A DNA stretch of 64,000 nt, taken from positions 26,064 through 90,063 of the forward strand of contig JABRWB010000031.1 of the NCBI GenBank assembly GCA_039961635.1, in the 5' to 3' direction. The notes below the pieces were generated by a model. It had not been told where the DNA came from and ran no database searches. It was given only the letters and a program-made list of their open reading frames with translations. Position 1 is the first letter of the stretch, and the number at the start of each line of letters is the position of its first letter. This stretch comes from a bacterium (lineage in GTDB: Bacteria; 4484-113; JAGGVC01). This document shows positions 25,725 to 34,586 of this stretch, one piece after another. Both the position numbers and the translations under genes were made by a program.

Positions 25725-26981
25725 TCACCTGTCAATCTCCCCCAAAACGATGTCCAAGCTGCCTATGGCGGCGACGACGTCAGCGATAAGTTGACCGCGC
25801 ACCATATCCTCGATCGCGGAGAGATTGACGAACGACGGCGGGCGGATCTTGACGCGCCAGGGATGCGCGGTTCCATCAGAAATCACCCAGAAACCAAGCT
25901 CTCCCTTGGATGCTTCGATGTTCGCATATGCCTCGCCGATCGGTGGATGAATGCCCTCGGTCCAGTACTTGAAATGATGGATAAGCTCCTCGATCGAATC
26001 CTGAACCTTGTGCCTGGGGGGCGGCGTGTATTTGGGATGACGCGCCATGTGATCCAGCTCACCTTCGCCTTTCCCCATCTTCTTCAGCTCACGAAGGCAT
26101 TGCTCGCATATCCGCACGCTTTGCTTCATCTCTTCCATTCTGACGAGATAACGGTCGTAAATATCTCCGTTTTCCCCGATGGGAATGTCGAAATCGAGCT
26201 CCGGATACACCAGGTACGGATTGTCCCGCCTGATATCCCAGTCCACTCCCGCGGCGCGCAGAAGCGGCCCGGATAGTCCGTGCGCAATGCTGTCTTCCGC
26301 GCTCATCGCGGCGACGCCCTTCGTTCGGCGAATCCAAATCGGATTTTTGGTGAGCAGGCTTTCGTACAGCTTGATTCTCGCGGGGAATTCATTGAGAAAC
26401 TTCCCGACTTCGTCCTCGAATCCATCGGGAAGGTCGTACACTACGCCGCCGATGCGCATATAGGACGTCATCATCCTTTGACCGCCGACGGCCTCGTAGA
26501 ACTTGAGTATCTTTTCCCGCTCGATGAAGCAATACAAAAATACGCTCATCGCGCCTATGTCGATCGCGTGCGTTCCCAGCCAAACAAGATGGCTTATTAT
26601 TCGGGTCAGCTCGCTCATCAGGACGCGGATGTACTGCGCGCGGCGGGGAACTTGTATTTGGAGCAGCTTTTCGACCGCCATGCAGTAACACATTTCGTTG
26701 TTCATCGGCGACAAGTAGTCGAGACGCGGATAGTGCGTGATGTTCTGCGTCCAGTTGCGCGTTTCCGAAATCTTCTCGATTCCCGTATGAAGGAATCCTA
26801 TGTCCGGCTTGCAAGCGACGATCTGCTCGCCGTCGAGTTCCAACGCGAGCCGGAGCACGCCATGCGTGGATGGATGCTGCGGCCCCATGTTGAGGCGCAC
26901 GCGCTTTTCGGTGCGCGCGACATCTCCCTGCCCCAGGGCTTCTCCGCCTTCCATCGCAACTTTCGCTTCGAAATTGTTCAT
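25725..26981 (-). CDS. nuoD: NADH-quinone oxidoreductase subunit D
   Basis: NuoD forms the quinone-reduction site with NuoB. The 418-residue protein has the hallmarks NMGPQHPSTHGVLRLALELDGE, PDIGFLHTGIEKISETRNW, PRLDYLSPMNNEMCY and the C-terminal ...LGEIDR end. The catalytic His and Tyr regions are conserved, and no [NiFe] ligands are present, as expected for complex I. It is separate from nuoC (no fusion) and lies 12 bases downstream of it. Confidence 0.97.
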   Translation of the reverse strand: MNNFEAKVAMEGGEALGQGDVARTEKRVRLNMGPQHPSTHGVLRLALELDGEQIVACKPDIGFLHTGIEKISETRNWTQNITHYPRLDYLSPMNNEMCYCMAVEKLLQIQVPRRAQYIRVLMSELTRIISHLVWLGTHAIDIGAMSVFLYCFIEREKILKFYEAVGGQRMMTSYMRIGGVVYDLPDGFEDEVGKFLNEFPARIKLYESLLTKNPIWIRRTKGVAAMSAEDSIAHGLSGPLLRAAGVDWDIRRDNPYLVYPELDFDIPIGENGDIYDRYLVRMEEMKQSVRICEQCLRELKKMGKGEGELDHMARHPKYTPPPRHKVQDSIEELIHHFKYWTEGIHPPIGEAYANIEASKGELGFWVISDGTAHPWRVKIRPPSFVNLSAIEDMVRGQLIADVVAAIGSLDIVLGEIDR

Positions 26982-26993
26982 TGAAGATTCGGG

Positions 26994-27647
26994 TCAGTGA
27001 ATCGTCCCGATGATTTCGTCGTAATTCGAAGGCACCACATGCCTGCCGAGTTCCCAGACGTCCTTTCCGTGGGCGGGATAACTTTTGCGTAGCGGATGGC
27101 CGTCGTAATGCGGCGGAAGGAGAATCCGACGCAAATCCGGATGCCCCAAAAAATCTACGCCGAAAAGGTCGAAAACCTCGCGCTCGTGCCATTCCGCAGT
27201 CGAAAACAAATCCGCAACACTCGGCGCGGAGGGATCGTCTTCCGGCAGCACGAGGTAAACGTAAAACCGCGTTTTTAGCCGGAAAGAGTAAAGATCGTAG
27301 CTGACGTAAAAGAACCGCTCGTGCGTCTGCTCGTTTTTGTGCCACTCCGCGCCGGCAATCTGCGACAGGTATTTAAACTCAAGTTCTTGCTCGTCGCGCA
27401 AAAACAAAAGCACTTCACGCAGCGCTTCCGGTGCAACCTCCACGCGGATTTCGTTTCTAAATTGGCGAACATCTTTTATCGCGGAGCCGTGCGCCGCCTT
27501 CAGCCTCGCGAGCGTATTTTCCGCCGCGGCTTTGGACTCGTCCTCGTAATTCCTGACGACGACCTCCGCGCCAAGCTCGCCGCGGCGGTTGGGCCTGCCC
27601 CATTTGACCTGTTCACTCGGCTTCATTCCGCTGCGATTGCCGGACAC
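26994..27647 (-). CDS. nuoC: NADH-quinone oxidoreductase subunit C
   Basis: NuoC is the 30-kDa-type subunit of the peripheral arm. The 217-residue protein ends with the family signature EREVFDLFGVDFLGHPDLRRILLPPHYDGHPLRKSYP. The start is GTG, overlapping the last base of the nuoB stop, with GGGAGGG upstream. An ATG at 27626 is a less favoured alternative. The first 40 residues are variable, as usual. Confidence 0.95.
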   Translation of the reverse strand: MSGNRSGMKPSEQVKWGRPNRRGELGAEVVVRNYEDESKAAAENTLARLKAAHGSAIKDVRQFRNEIRVEVAPEALREVLLFLRDEQELEFKYLSQIAGAEWHKNEQTHERFFYVSYDLYSFRLKTRFYVYLVLPEDDPSAPSVADLFSTAEWHEREVFDLFGVDFLGHPDLRRILLPPHYDGHPLRKSYPAHGKDVWELGRHVVPSNYDEIIGTIH

Positions 27648-28180
27648 TATTCTTTGCCCTCCCTGAGCGCAACCATTTCGGGATCGGGCACGCCGCGGTT
27701 CTTGATCTTGATTTCATAGTCCGGGTTGACGATTTTCTTTTGAAGTTTCATCAACCCGTCAAGAAGCATCTCCGGACGCGGCGGGCAGCCCGGCACGTAA
27801 ATATCCACGGGAATTATGTTGTCCACACCGTGGACGATCGTGTACGTCTGAAAAACGCCGCCGCTGGATGCGCACGCTCCCATCGAGATCACCCATTTCG
27901 GCTCGGGCATCTGGTCGTAAAGGTGCCGGATTATAGGCGCCATCTTCCAGGAAAGCCTGCCGGGCACGATAAGCAAATCCGCCTGCCGTGGACTTGAGCG
28001 GAATACTTCGCTTCCGAACCGGCTAATGTCGAAATTGGACGCGCTTGTGCTCATCATTTCGATCGCGCAGCACGCGAGACCGAAACCCATCGGCCACAGC
28101 GAATTGGCCCGCGCCCAGTTCATCATCTTCTTCACGGTTGTGAAGACGACGCTGCTTCCGAGTATGTCTTCCAGTGCCAT
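27647..28180 (-). CDS. nuoB: NADH-quinone oxidoreductase subunit B ([4Fe-4S] N2)
   Basis: NuoB carries the terminal cluster N2. The 177-residue protein shows the tandem cysteines Cys37-Cys38 in [11 protein letters not shown], the ligand in MGACASSGG and the last in [10 protein letters not shown]. These make up the full N2 ligand set. The arginine-containing [16 protein letters not shown] is also conserved. The gene lies 115 bases after nuoA, a larger gap than elsewhere in this operon, and the gap contains a GC-rich hairpin. Confidence 0.97.
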   Translation of the reverse strand: MALEDILGSSVVFTTVKKMMNWARANSLWPMGFGLACCAIEMMSTSASNFDISRFGSEVFRSSPRQADLLIVPGRLSWKMAPIIRHLYDQMPEPKWVISMGACASSGGVFQTYTIVHGVDNIIPVDIYVPGCPPRPEMLLDGLMKLQKKIVNPDYEIKIKNRGVPDPEMVALREGKE

Positions 28181-28233
28181 TTATGTATCTCCGCACTGCG
28201 CCTTGCGGCGCCGCGCTTGTGAAACTTTTTACA

Positions 28234-28254
28234 CGGGCGGACGCATGCCGCCCG
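28234..28254 (-). other. GC-rich hairpin in the nuoA-nuoB gap
   Basis: CGGGCGG (28234-28240) and CCGCCCG (28248-28254) form a perfect 7-bp stem with a 7-base loop. On the transcribed strand no T-run follows, so it is not a standard terminator. It could be an mRNA processing or stability element. Confidence 0.4.
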
Positions 28255-28295
28255 GACATGCTGCCTCCGCGGCGCGCCAATGACGAATCCGCGGT

Positions 28296-28673
28296 TTACT
28301 TCCAGTCGAATGCTCCCTTGCCGATCAAGTACAGGTATCCGACGAGCAAAATCGCCAGAAAAACCACCATCTCGATATACCAGAACGCGGTGAAGCCGCT
28401 TGCACGATAGCTTTGGAACGAAATCGCCCACGGCCAGAGGAACACCGCCTCGACGTCGAACAGGACGAAGAGGATTGAAACGAGATAAAACTTGATCGGG
28501 TACCGCTCCGGCCCCGCTCCTTCGCTTGGCAAGCCGCACTCGTACGGTTCCTCGAATACCGCCGCCTTGCCGCGGCCGCGAGGGGAAAGAAGGTGCGAAA
28601 GGCCGATTATGATCAGCGCAAGGCCGACCATAATCACGAAGTAAATCAGGATTGGAACGAAATCGAGAAGCAC
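28296..28673 (-). CDS. nuoA: NADH-quinone oxidoreductase subunit A
   Basis: NuoA is a three-helix membrane subunit and the first gene of the operon. The 125-residue protein shows FEEPYECGLPSEGAGPERYPIKFYLVSILFVLFDVEAVFLWPWAI, with the family's conserved ECG and the membrane acidic cluster DVEAVFL. The start is GTG with GGAG 5 bases upstream. The promoter lies 33-61 bases upstream. It ends with a short charged tail (GKGAFDWK). Confidence 0.96.
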   Translation of the reverse strand: MLLDFVPILIYFVIMVGLALIIIGLSHLLSPRGRGKAAVFEEPYECGLPSEGAGPERYPIKFYLVSILFVLFDVEAVFLWPWAISFQSYRASGFTAFWYIEMVVFLAILLVGYLYLIGKGAFDWK

Positions 28674-28705
28674 GCAAGCTCCGTTATTCGGCTGAAAGCC
28701 GTCGG

Positions 28706-28734
28706 ATTATAGCAAGACGGCGGCTCTCCGGCAA
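28706..28734 (-). promoter_or_regulatory. Promoter of the nuo operon (TTGCCG-N17-TATAAT with TG extension)
   Basis: The minus strand reads TTGCCG (28734-28729), 17 bases ending in TGC, then TATAAT (28711-28706). It is an extended -10 with a good -35. The leader to the GTG is about 27 bases and carries GGAG. Confidence 0.75.
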
Positions 28735-28795
28735 GCGAACTCCTGCACCGCAATCGCTTGCTAAAGCGTATCAATTGCAAGAAACGAAATTCGAA

Positions 28796-29809
28796 CTAGT
28801 CAACCAGGTTTTCATGAAAAATCTGGCTGATGGACTGGTCTTCGAAACAGTTCTTGATCGCTCTGGCGAATATGCCGGCGGTTGACACCACTTCCACCTT
28901 GTTCGAGCGGCGGTGCAGCGGGATCGTGTCCGTGACGACCACTTTTTTTATCGGACTGGCGTCAAGCCTGGAATACGCGTTTCCGCTCATCAGCCCGTGC
29001 GTAGCGTAAACGTGGACTTCCTTTGCGCCGCGGCGGGTCAACTCCTCCGCCCCGTTTGTGACGCTGCCCGCCGTGTCGATCATATCGTCAAAGATGACCG
29101 CCGTTTTGCCCTTAACGTCTCCGATGACCTCAAGAACTTCGCTCACGTTCGGCTCGGGACGGCGCTTGGCGATAATGGCCAGAGGCACTTTCAATCCATA
29201 GAAGCGTTCGATCTTGTTTGTAACTTCGTTCGCGCGCTGCACGCCCCCGACATCCGGAGATACAACGATCATGTCGCTGTGGACCAAACCATGCTGGTGC
29301 ATCGCGCCTACCAAATTGTTGATCGCGGTCAGATTGTCCACCGGAAGATTGAAAAATCCCTGGATTGAGTTCGAATGCAAATCCATGCACAAAACGCGGC
29401 TCGCTTCGCAGGATTCGATCAAGTTTGCAACAAGGCGCGCGGTTATCGGCTCGCGCGGCTGGACTTTTTTGTCCTGGCGCGAGTAGCCGTAATAAGGAAT
29501 AACCGGGTAGACGCGACGCGCGCTGGCTCTGCGCAACGCGTCCATAATAATCAGCAGCTCCATAAGATTGTCGTTGACCGGGTTGCAGGTGGACTGGATT
29601 ACGAAAACGTCCAGACCTCGCATGCTTTCGTCTATTTTCACTTGGATTTCGCCGTCGGAGAAGCGTCCCACCTTGACCTTTCCCAGCTCAACACCAAGCT
29701 TCTTGGCTATCTTTCTGGCGAGCGGAAGGTTTGAATTGCCGGCAATAATCTTCATCTCGCGAACGGAAAAAACGGGGCCGTTGTCAAGTCCTTTGCTTTT
29801 ACGAACCAT
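28796..29809 (-). CDS. prs: Ribose-phosphate pyrophosphokinase
   Basis: Prs makes PRPP from ribose-5-phosphate and ATP, for nucleotide, His and Trp synthesis. The 337-residue protein shows GRFSDGEIQVKIDESMRG, VIPYYGYSRQDKK, VVSPDVGGVQRA and the PRPP loop VIFDDMIDTAGS. The longer open frame overlaps glmU deeply. The ATG at 29809 follows a GGGGGAAG stretch and overlaps the glmU end by 11 bases. An ATG at 29755 (MKIIAGNSN) is where many homologues begin, so the first 18 residues may be an extension. Confidence 0.94.
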   Translation of the reverse strand: MVRKSKGLDNGPVFSVREMKIIAGNSNLPLARKIAKKLGVELGKVKVGRFSDGEIQVKIDESMRGLDVFVIQSTCNPVNDNLMELLIIMDALRRASARRVYPVIPYYGYSRQDKKVQPREPITARLVANLIESCEASRVLCMDLHSNSIQGFFNLPVDNLTAINNLVGAMHQHGLVHSDMIVVSPDVGGVQRANEVTNKIERFYGLKVPLAIIAKRRPEPNVSEVLEVIGDVKGKTAVIFDDMIDTAGSVTNGAEELTRRGAKEVHVYATHGLMSGNAYSRLDASPIKKVVVTDTIPLHRRSNKVEVVSTAGIFARAIKNCFEDQSISQIFHENLVD

Positions 29810-31238
29810 CAGCTTCTTCCCCCTTTTCTCCGGAATCAGGGATTGCGCCGGCTTTGGCCGCCTTTTCCCTGCTCCTTGCCATGCTTTCACGCAACCGTCT
29901 CGCGTAACCGGATTTATTCACCTGGCGGCCGCGCCCGACGGCGAGGTCATCCGGCGGAACGTCCTCTGTAATAACGCTTCCAGCCGCAACGTACCCGCCC
30001 TTTCGGATAATGCGAGGGGCGATGATGGTGGAATTCGAGCCCACGAATACGTCATCCTCGATAGTCGTCTGATGCTTGTTCACACCGTCGTAATTGCAGG
30101 TAATTGTTCCAGCCCCAATATTCACCCTTTCGCCGATTACCGCGTCGCCGACGTATGAAAGATGCGGAATCTTGGAGCCCCTGCCGACACGGGCCTTTTT
30201 GATTTCAACAAAGTCGCCCAGCTTGACATCGTCCTCAAGCACTGTTTCCGGCCGTACGTTGCAGAATGGACCGATTTTTACTCTATTACCAACACTTGCC
30301 CGGTTGACTGTGCTCTTAAGAATTTCGCACCCGTCGCCGATGGACGAGCGGTCTATGTAGCTGTCTGGACCGATTTTGCATCCCGCGCCGATGGTCGTGT
30401 TTCCAAGCAGGCATGTGCCCGGCATAATCACGGTGTCGGGTGCGATTGTCACCGCGGCCTCGACATAGCAGGTTTCGGGGCGTATAAAGCTGACTCCATC
30501 CAACAAATGCCGGGAAATTATCCGGCGTTGGGCTTCGGCTTCCGCCGCCGCCAGATCCGCGCGCGTGTTGATCCCCGCGATCTCCCAAGAATCCTGCACC
30601 GGGCATATCAGCGCCTTGCGGGTGGAAATAACGTCGGTGAGATACATTTCGCCCTTGGCGTTCTCGGTGCTGACGCCCGAAAGCTCGCTCCAGATTCCGT
30701 TGAGCGCCAGTACGTAAATCCCGCTGTTGACCTCGCGGTTCTCCCGCTCGCTCGGTTTCGCGTCCTTTTCCTCGATAATCCTGTCGACGCGGTTTCCGGA
30801 TCGCACTATACGGCCGTATCCGGTGGGATCGCCTATGATTGCAGCCAGCACGACCGCTTTGACATCCTTGGCGACGCCCTCGAACATTTCAACGGCATCG
30901 AGCAGCGTCTCCGGCCTGATAAATGGCGTATCGCCTGATATCAACAAAATTTCCTTTACCCGCGGGTCAAGCACGGATTTCGAGGAAAGCAGCGCATCCG
31001 CGGTGCCTCTCGGGTGCTCCTGCAGCGCCCAGTCCACCCCTTGAAAATGCTCCTTCAGGAATTCGTTGTGAGGGCCGTAAACGACAATAATTTGCAAGGG
31101 ATTGAGTACGCGCGCGGCATCCAGCACCCATCCCAGTATGGGTTTTCCGGCGAGTTTGTGAAGCAGTTTCGGCGTATCGGACTTGAAGCGGGTGGATAGC
31201 CCGCCAGCAAGCACAACGACGGCGAGATTATCGTGCAA
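29799..31238 (-). CDS. glmU: Bifunctional N-acetylglucosamine-1-phosphate uridyltransferase / glucosamine-1-phosphate acetyltransferase
   Basis: GlmU makes UDP-GlcNAc for cell wall and surface polymers. The N-terminal nucleotidyltransferase has VVLAGGLSTRFKSDTPKLLHKLAGKP, QEHPRGTADALL, ISGDTPFI and REVNSGIY. The C-terminal half is a left-handed beta-helix of hexapeptide repeats with VEIKKARVGRGSKIPHLSYVGDAVIG and NIGAGTITCNYDG, the acetyltransferase site. The 479-residue length is normal. It starts at a TTG with GGAG 7 bases upstream and is followed by prs with an overlap, a common pairing. Confidence 0.96.
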   Translation of the reverse strand: MHDNLAVVVLAGGLSTRFKSDTPKLLHKLAGKPILGWVLDAARVLNPLQIIVVYGPHNEFLKEHFQGVDWALQEHPRGTADALLSSKSVLDPRVKEILLISGDTPFIRPETLLDAVEMFEGVAKDVKAVVLAAIIGDPTGYGRIVRSGNRVDRIIEEKDAKPSERENREVNSGIYVLALNGIWSELSGVSTENAKGEMYLTDVISTRKALICPVQDSWEIAGINTRADLAAAEAEAQRRIISRHLLDGVSFIRPETCYVEAAVTIAPDTVIMPGTCLLGNTTIGAGCKIGPDSYIDRSSIGDGCEILKSTVNRASVGNRVKIGPFCNVRPETVLEDDVKLGDFVEIKKARVGRGSKIPHLSYVGDAVIGERVNIGAGTITCNYDGVNKHQTTIEDDVFVGSNSTIIAPRIIRKGGYVAAGSVITEDVPPDDLAVGRGRQVNKSGYARRLRESMARSREKAAKAGAIPDSGEKGEEADGS

Positions 31239-31269
31239 TTCGATGCTCCGGGAGTGTTAAAAGCGCGGA

Positions 31270-31278
31270 ATTATACCA
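31270..31278 (-). promoter_or_regulatory. Extended -10 promoter of glmU-prs
   Basis: The minus strand reads TG-G-TATAAT, about 31 bases before the TTG start. No convincing -35 is seen. Confidence 0.55.
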
Positions 31279-31325
31279 CGCTTCCATTGGACTTCGCCGC
31301 GGCGTTTTCATACGCGCTTCGTTCG

Positions 31326-32177
31326 TCATCGCCCGGTTTGCGGAGGATGTTGCGCCGGTTCCGGCGTCTTGATTCGATAGACGCGCGTACCCGCGGCGAG
31401 GTCGTGCCACGTCGCAACGTCCGGCCTGAACATTCCCCAAAGGCTTCCAAGATAAAGCACCTTGCTGCCCAGCCAGTAGACGATATAACGGAGTAGGCTT
31501 GCACCCCAACCGATCGGGCGTCCGTCCGCGCGGCACACCCGGATGCCTAGCGCGAACTTTCCCGGAGTCTGCCCGCCCATCGCGTGGAATATCCAGTAAT
31601 AGGCCAGAAAAATCGCTCCGGTCAAAAGTGCAATCGTCATCGAGTGCTGCAAAAATTCGCCGACCGTCCCCGAGAATATTCTTGACGGGTCGTTGGAAAA
31701 AACCGCCGACATATAATCCTTGAAAAACCTGTCGAATTCGTCGGGCGTTTTGAACTGGAATTCGGAATCCAAATCGGTAAGTCTGAGCGCGATGAATAAA
31801 ACGAAACGAAGAATAATAAAATCGATGATAAACGCTCCAACCCGCGCTCCGAACGAAGCAACCTCCAGACGGGAAGTCAACTGTCCGGGCGCCGACGGCT
31901 CCGGCGGAGGGGAATAATGCTGCGGCTCGCGGAATTCGGTCGCGTCCCAGGCGGGCGGTTGTGGCATTTCCGTTTGCGTTTCGCCATGGGGGGAACCAAA
32001 ATCCGGCGGAGAATCTTCAACGGGATGCTCTTTTTGTTCCTCGGCAGAATCCGATGGAGGAACATTGTGCTGCGCAGGGGGAGGCGACGGTACCGCAATA
32101 AATCTGGCCCCGCAGTTGAAGCAGAACGCCGCTTCGTCCGGATTTTGCGCGCCGCAACGAGAACAATAAACGCTCAT
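31326..32177 (-). CDS. RDD-family membrane protein with N-terminal zinc ribbon
   Basis: The protein has 283 residues. It opens with a CXXC-CXXC zinc ribbon (YCSRCGAQNPDEAAFCFNCGARF), then a Pro/Glu-rich linker to about 100. An RDD domain follows (SFGARVGAFIIDFIILRFVLFI, GGQTPGKFALGIRVCRADGRPIGWGASLLRYIVYWLG), with three or four membrane helices. RDD proteins are poorly defined; some relate to transport or ion tolerance. The ATG overlaps the end of the upstream secreted-protein gene by four bases, so the two are likely translated together. No specific function is claimed. Confidence 0.82.
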   Translation of the reverse strand: MSVYCSRCGAQNPDEAAFCFNCGARFIAVPSPPPAQHNVPPSDSAEEQKEHPVEDSPPDFGSPHGETQTEMPQPPAWDATEFREPQHYSPPPEPSAPGQLTSRLEVASFGARVGAFIIDFIILRFVLFIALRLTDLDSEFQFKTPDEFDRFFKDYMSAVFSNDPSRIFSGTVGEFLQHSMTIALLTGAIFLAYYWIFHAMGGQTPGKFALGIRVCRADGRPIGWGASLLRYIVYWLGSKVLYLGSLWGMFRPDVATWHDLAAGTRVYRIKTPEPAQHPPQTGR

Positions 32178-33094
32178 GACGCGCCGATATTACCACGAAC
32201 GCTCTGTTCGGTCGGCGTCAGCACGACCCCGAACCGGCTGCGCGCATATTCGATGAAATCCGCCATCGCCTCGTCGTTCGCTCGATCATCGGCCGACGCC
32301 AGGAATCCGACGATCTCAATTTCGTCGAACAGGCTGTACTCCGAGCCGGGCGTCCCCCATCCCAGTAGGTAATAGGATTCGAAAACTCCGTCGCTTTCGC
32401 GGTCCACCGGGATGTACGTAAAATCGCCCGGTTCCGGTTTGTCGAGCCGTACGTTCCTCATCGGCTTTCGCGAAAAGTAATTTTGTGGGTAACCTGTTTC
32501 ATAAGGGATATAGCCCCATGTAACAAGTGCATCTGTCCCGTCGCCGCCCGACAGCCTGCCGGGGTAGCTTCCCTTTCCCTTTCCGTCGAAGTAATCTTCC
32601 AGCGCCTGCTGAATCAGGAACAGATTCGCCCGGCATTTAAGCTCCTTGCTGCCCGTGTCGTTCCAATCTCGCGATGTGAATAGGTACAGCCCTCGCCTGC
32701 CCTCCGCGAATGTGGAGTATCTCACGTCGGAAAAAGCCTCGATTCGCCAACCTGAAGATTCCCGGATTAAATAATAAAAAACTTGGTCGTTTTCAAATTG
32801 AGCTTGGACAAGCGCGAATCTGCCTTCTTCGAGAATGGACGGCTCTTCGAGCGAATAGCCGGACTCTGCGAGCGCTTCCTTCCGGCCGAGCAAATACACA
32901 TTCACTAACCGCACATTGGAAAGAATCGCAGCTCGGAAAGCGTCCGAAAACAGCTTTTCCGCGCCCGGAAAATCGGATGCCGCGATTCTGTCGAGATGGA
33001 TTTCGACTATTTCCGCCGGCCCAGGGATCGCGCAGAATGCGTGCGATGCGAAGAGCGAAAGCAATATGGCAGCGGCGAATATTGAGCGGATCAC
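32174..33094 (-). CDS. Secreted protein with a pseudopilin-like C-terminal region
   Basis: The protein has 306 residues, with a signal peptide (MIRSIFAAAILLSLFASHAFC) that could also be lipidated at Cys21. The middle (about 25-130) is NTF2/lumazine-like in feel but not recognised. From about 155 it resembles the globular end of type II secretion GspG-like proteins: ANLFLIQQALEDYFDGKGKGSYPGRL, then a GYPQNYFSRKPM...PGDFTYIPV pattern. The N-terminal methylation motif of true pseudopilins is missing. The start is GTG at 33094 with no ribosome site; a TAAAAT sits 6 bases upstream. It forms a pair with the RDD/zinc-ribbon gene. Confidence 0.6.
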   Translation of the reverse strand: MIRSIFAAAILLSLFASHAFCAIPGPAEIVEIHLDRIAASDFPGAEKLFSDAFRAAILSNVRLVNVYLLGRKEALAESGYSLEEPSILEEGRFALVQAQFENDQVFYYLIRESSGWRIEAFSDVRYSTFAEGRRGLYLFTSRDWNDTGSKELKCRANLFLIQQALEDYFDGKGKGSYPGRLSGGDGTDALVTWGYIPYETGYPQNYFSRKPMRNVRLDKPEPGDFTYIPVDRESDGVFESYYLLGWGTPGSEYSLFDEIEIVGFLASADDRANDEAMADFIEYARSRFGVVLTPTEQSVRGNIGAS

Positions 33095-33151
33095 GCGCCG
33101 ATTTTATCTTATTTCCGAACGGCGGTCGGAAGCCGTTTGATAAACTAAGCC

Positions 33152-34039
33152 GTGCTCCGACGAAGACGCCCCAGACTGGTCCAGCCCGGCGAAAGAAGGC
33201 AATCCGAACCGCGCGGAGTTTACTTCGCGGCGGTTGCGCTGGTGCTGGCGATTGTCGTGTCGACCGCTTTCGAGGCCGCGGGAAGGCACAATCCGGTCGG
33301 CTCCGCGATCGTAGGCGTGGCAACGCCGGTGATTACCTTGGTGCGCGCAGTCGTGGACGGTGTGGCGAGCCTTGGATACATATTCAGGCTTAAGCCGATA
33401 GCTGCTGACAACGAGCGGCTGGAAAACGAAAACGCATTGCTGAAAAAAAGAGTTGCAGAACTGGAGGCTGCGGAGGCTGAGGCCTCAAGGCTAAGAAAAC
33501 TTCTGAAGCTGCCCGAACTTGCCAGATACAAATTCGTCTCGGCCAGGGTGATTGGGCGCTCGCTCGAACTATGGTTCGATTCGATTTGGATCGATCGCGG
33601 CACGCGCGACGGAATCGCTCAAGGCGATCTGGTGCTGGCCGCAGGCGGCCTGGCCGGCGAAATAGAAACGGCGGATCGCGACAAATCCAAGGTCAGACTT
33701 TTATTCAATCCCGACTTCGCAATAGGCGCCGTCACTTCGGTGTCCGGCAGCCAGGGAGTCGTAAAGTCGGGCGTCCGGGAGCGCATCGAGCTGGTGAACA
33801 CGCTTCGCCTGGATTTCGTGCCGAAAAGGAACAAGATTTCGGTCGGCGAAAAGGTGTATACAAGCGGACTTACCCAGGGCAAGCCGCGAGGCGTTTACAT
33901 CGGAACAGTCGGAAAAGTTATCAGCGAAGCGAACAAGCAGACGCAAACGATAGAAGTCGAGCCGGGAGCCGACCTCGGCTCGCTGGAGGAGGTTGCAGTA
34001 CTCGCAACCGGCGGAACCGGAGGCCATGTTGGACCATAA
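33152..34039 (+). CDS. mreC: Rod-shape determining protein MreC
   Basis: MreC is a periplasmic, inner-membrane-anchored organiser of the elongasome. The 295-residue protein has a basic head, one membrane segment (about 23-42) and a coiled coil (about 83-118, ADNERLENENALLKKRVAELEAAEAEA). Two beta-barrel domains follow with VIGRSLELWFDSIWIDRGTRDGIAQGDLVL and GEKVYTSGLTQGKPRGVYIGTV, typical of the family. The start is GTG without a clear ribosome site. It heads mreC-mreD-mrdA; mreB is not in the window. Confidence 0.95.
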   Translation: MLRRRRPRLVQPGERRQSEPRGVYFAAVALVLAIVVSTAFEAAGRHNPVGSAIVGVATPVITLVRAVVDGVASLGYIFRLKPIAADNERLENENALLKKRVAELEAAEAEASRLRKLLKLPELARYKFVSARVIGRSLELWFDSIWIDRGTRDGIAQGDLVLAAGGLAGEIETADRDKSKVRLLFNPDFAIGAVTSVSGSQGVVKSGVRERIELVNTLRLDFVPKRNKISVGEKVYTSGLTQGKPRGVYIGTVGKVISEANKQTQTIEVEPGADLGSLEEVAVLATGGTGGHVGP

Positions 34040-34586
34040 TGCGCGTATGCCTAAAGAGGATCCATGGCCGGCGATTGCAAGGTCAACATTCGCTGTCGGC
34101 TCGTCGCTGATCGCGCTGATACTGATTAACAACTCGAATCCGCAAATTGCAAAGGGGTTCGACCTTCCGCTCGCGGTTCTTCTTGCTGTAGCCATTTTCG
34201 TCAGTCCGAACGTTTCAATCGTGCTCGGCTTGTTCGCCGGACTGGTTGCGGATTCATTCGGCGATCATCTGTTTTTGTTGCACACAATTTTTTACTGCTT
34301 CCCGGCGCTGGTTGTGCTCACGCTGGGAGATGCACTGGTTGCAAAAACCTGGCAGGTGGGCATCGCGTTGTTCATCGCGCTGGATCTAGTAAAATTTTTC
34401 GTCCAGTATGCGCTTCTGTTCTTTCTTGGCCACGGCGACTGGCCTGTCGTCCTTTTATCCGTCAACTACTACGGCACCATTTGGGCGGGAGTGCTGGTTG
34501 GGATTTTCTGGCGTTCCGCCGGGACATGGCTGTCGGGAATTCGGGAAACCGCCGTAGTGAGGAGGGGCAGGTTTGGCCGCTCCTAA
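34026..34586 (+). CDS. mreD: Rod-shape determining protein MreD
   Basis: MreD is a small polytopic partner of MreC. The 186-residue frame has five or six membrane segments and the family-like block FGDHLFLLHTIFYCFPALVVLTLGDALV. I take the ATG at 34026, which overlaps the mreC end by 14 bases. An ATG at 34047 is possible, and an upstream one at 33993 is less likely. The end overlaps mrdA by 14 bases, so all three genes are coupled. The call rests on topology and position as much as on residues. Confidence 0.82.
   Translation: MLDHNARMPKEDPWPAIARSTFAVGSSLIALILINNSNPQIAKGFDLPLAVLLAVAIFVSPNVSIVLGLFAGLVADSFGDHLFLLHTIFYCFPALVVLTLGDALVAKTWQVGIALFIALDLVKFFVQYALLFFLGHGDWPVVLLSVNYYGTIWAGVLVGIFWRSAGTWLSGIRETAVVRRGRFGRS
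34561..34566 (+). promoter_or_regulatory. Shine-Dalgarno GGAGGG deciding the mrdA TTG start
   Basis: GGAGGG lies inside the end of mreD, 6 bases before the TTG at 34573. Confidence 0.7.
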
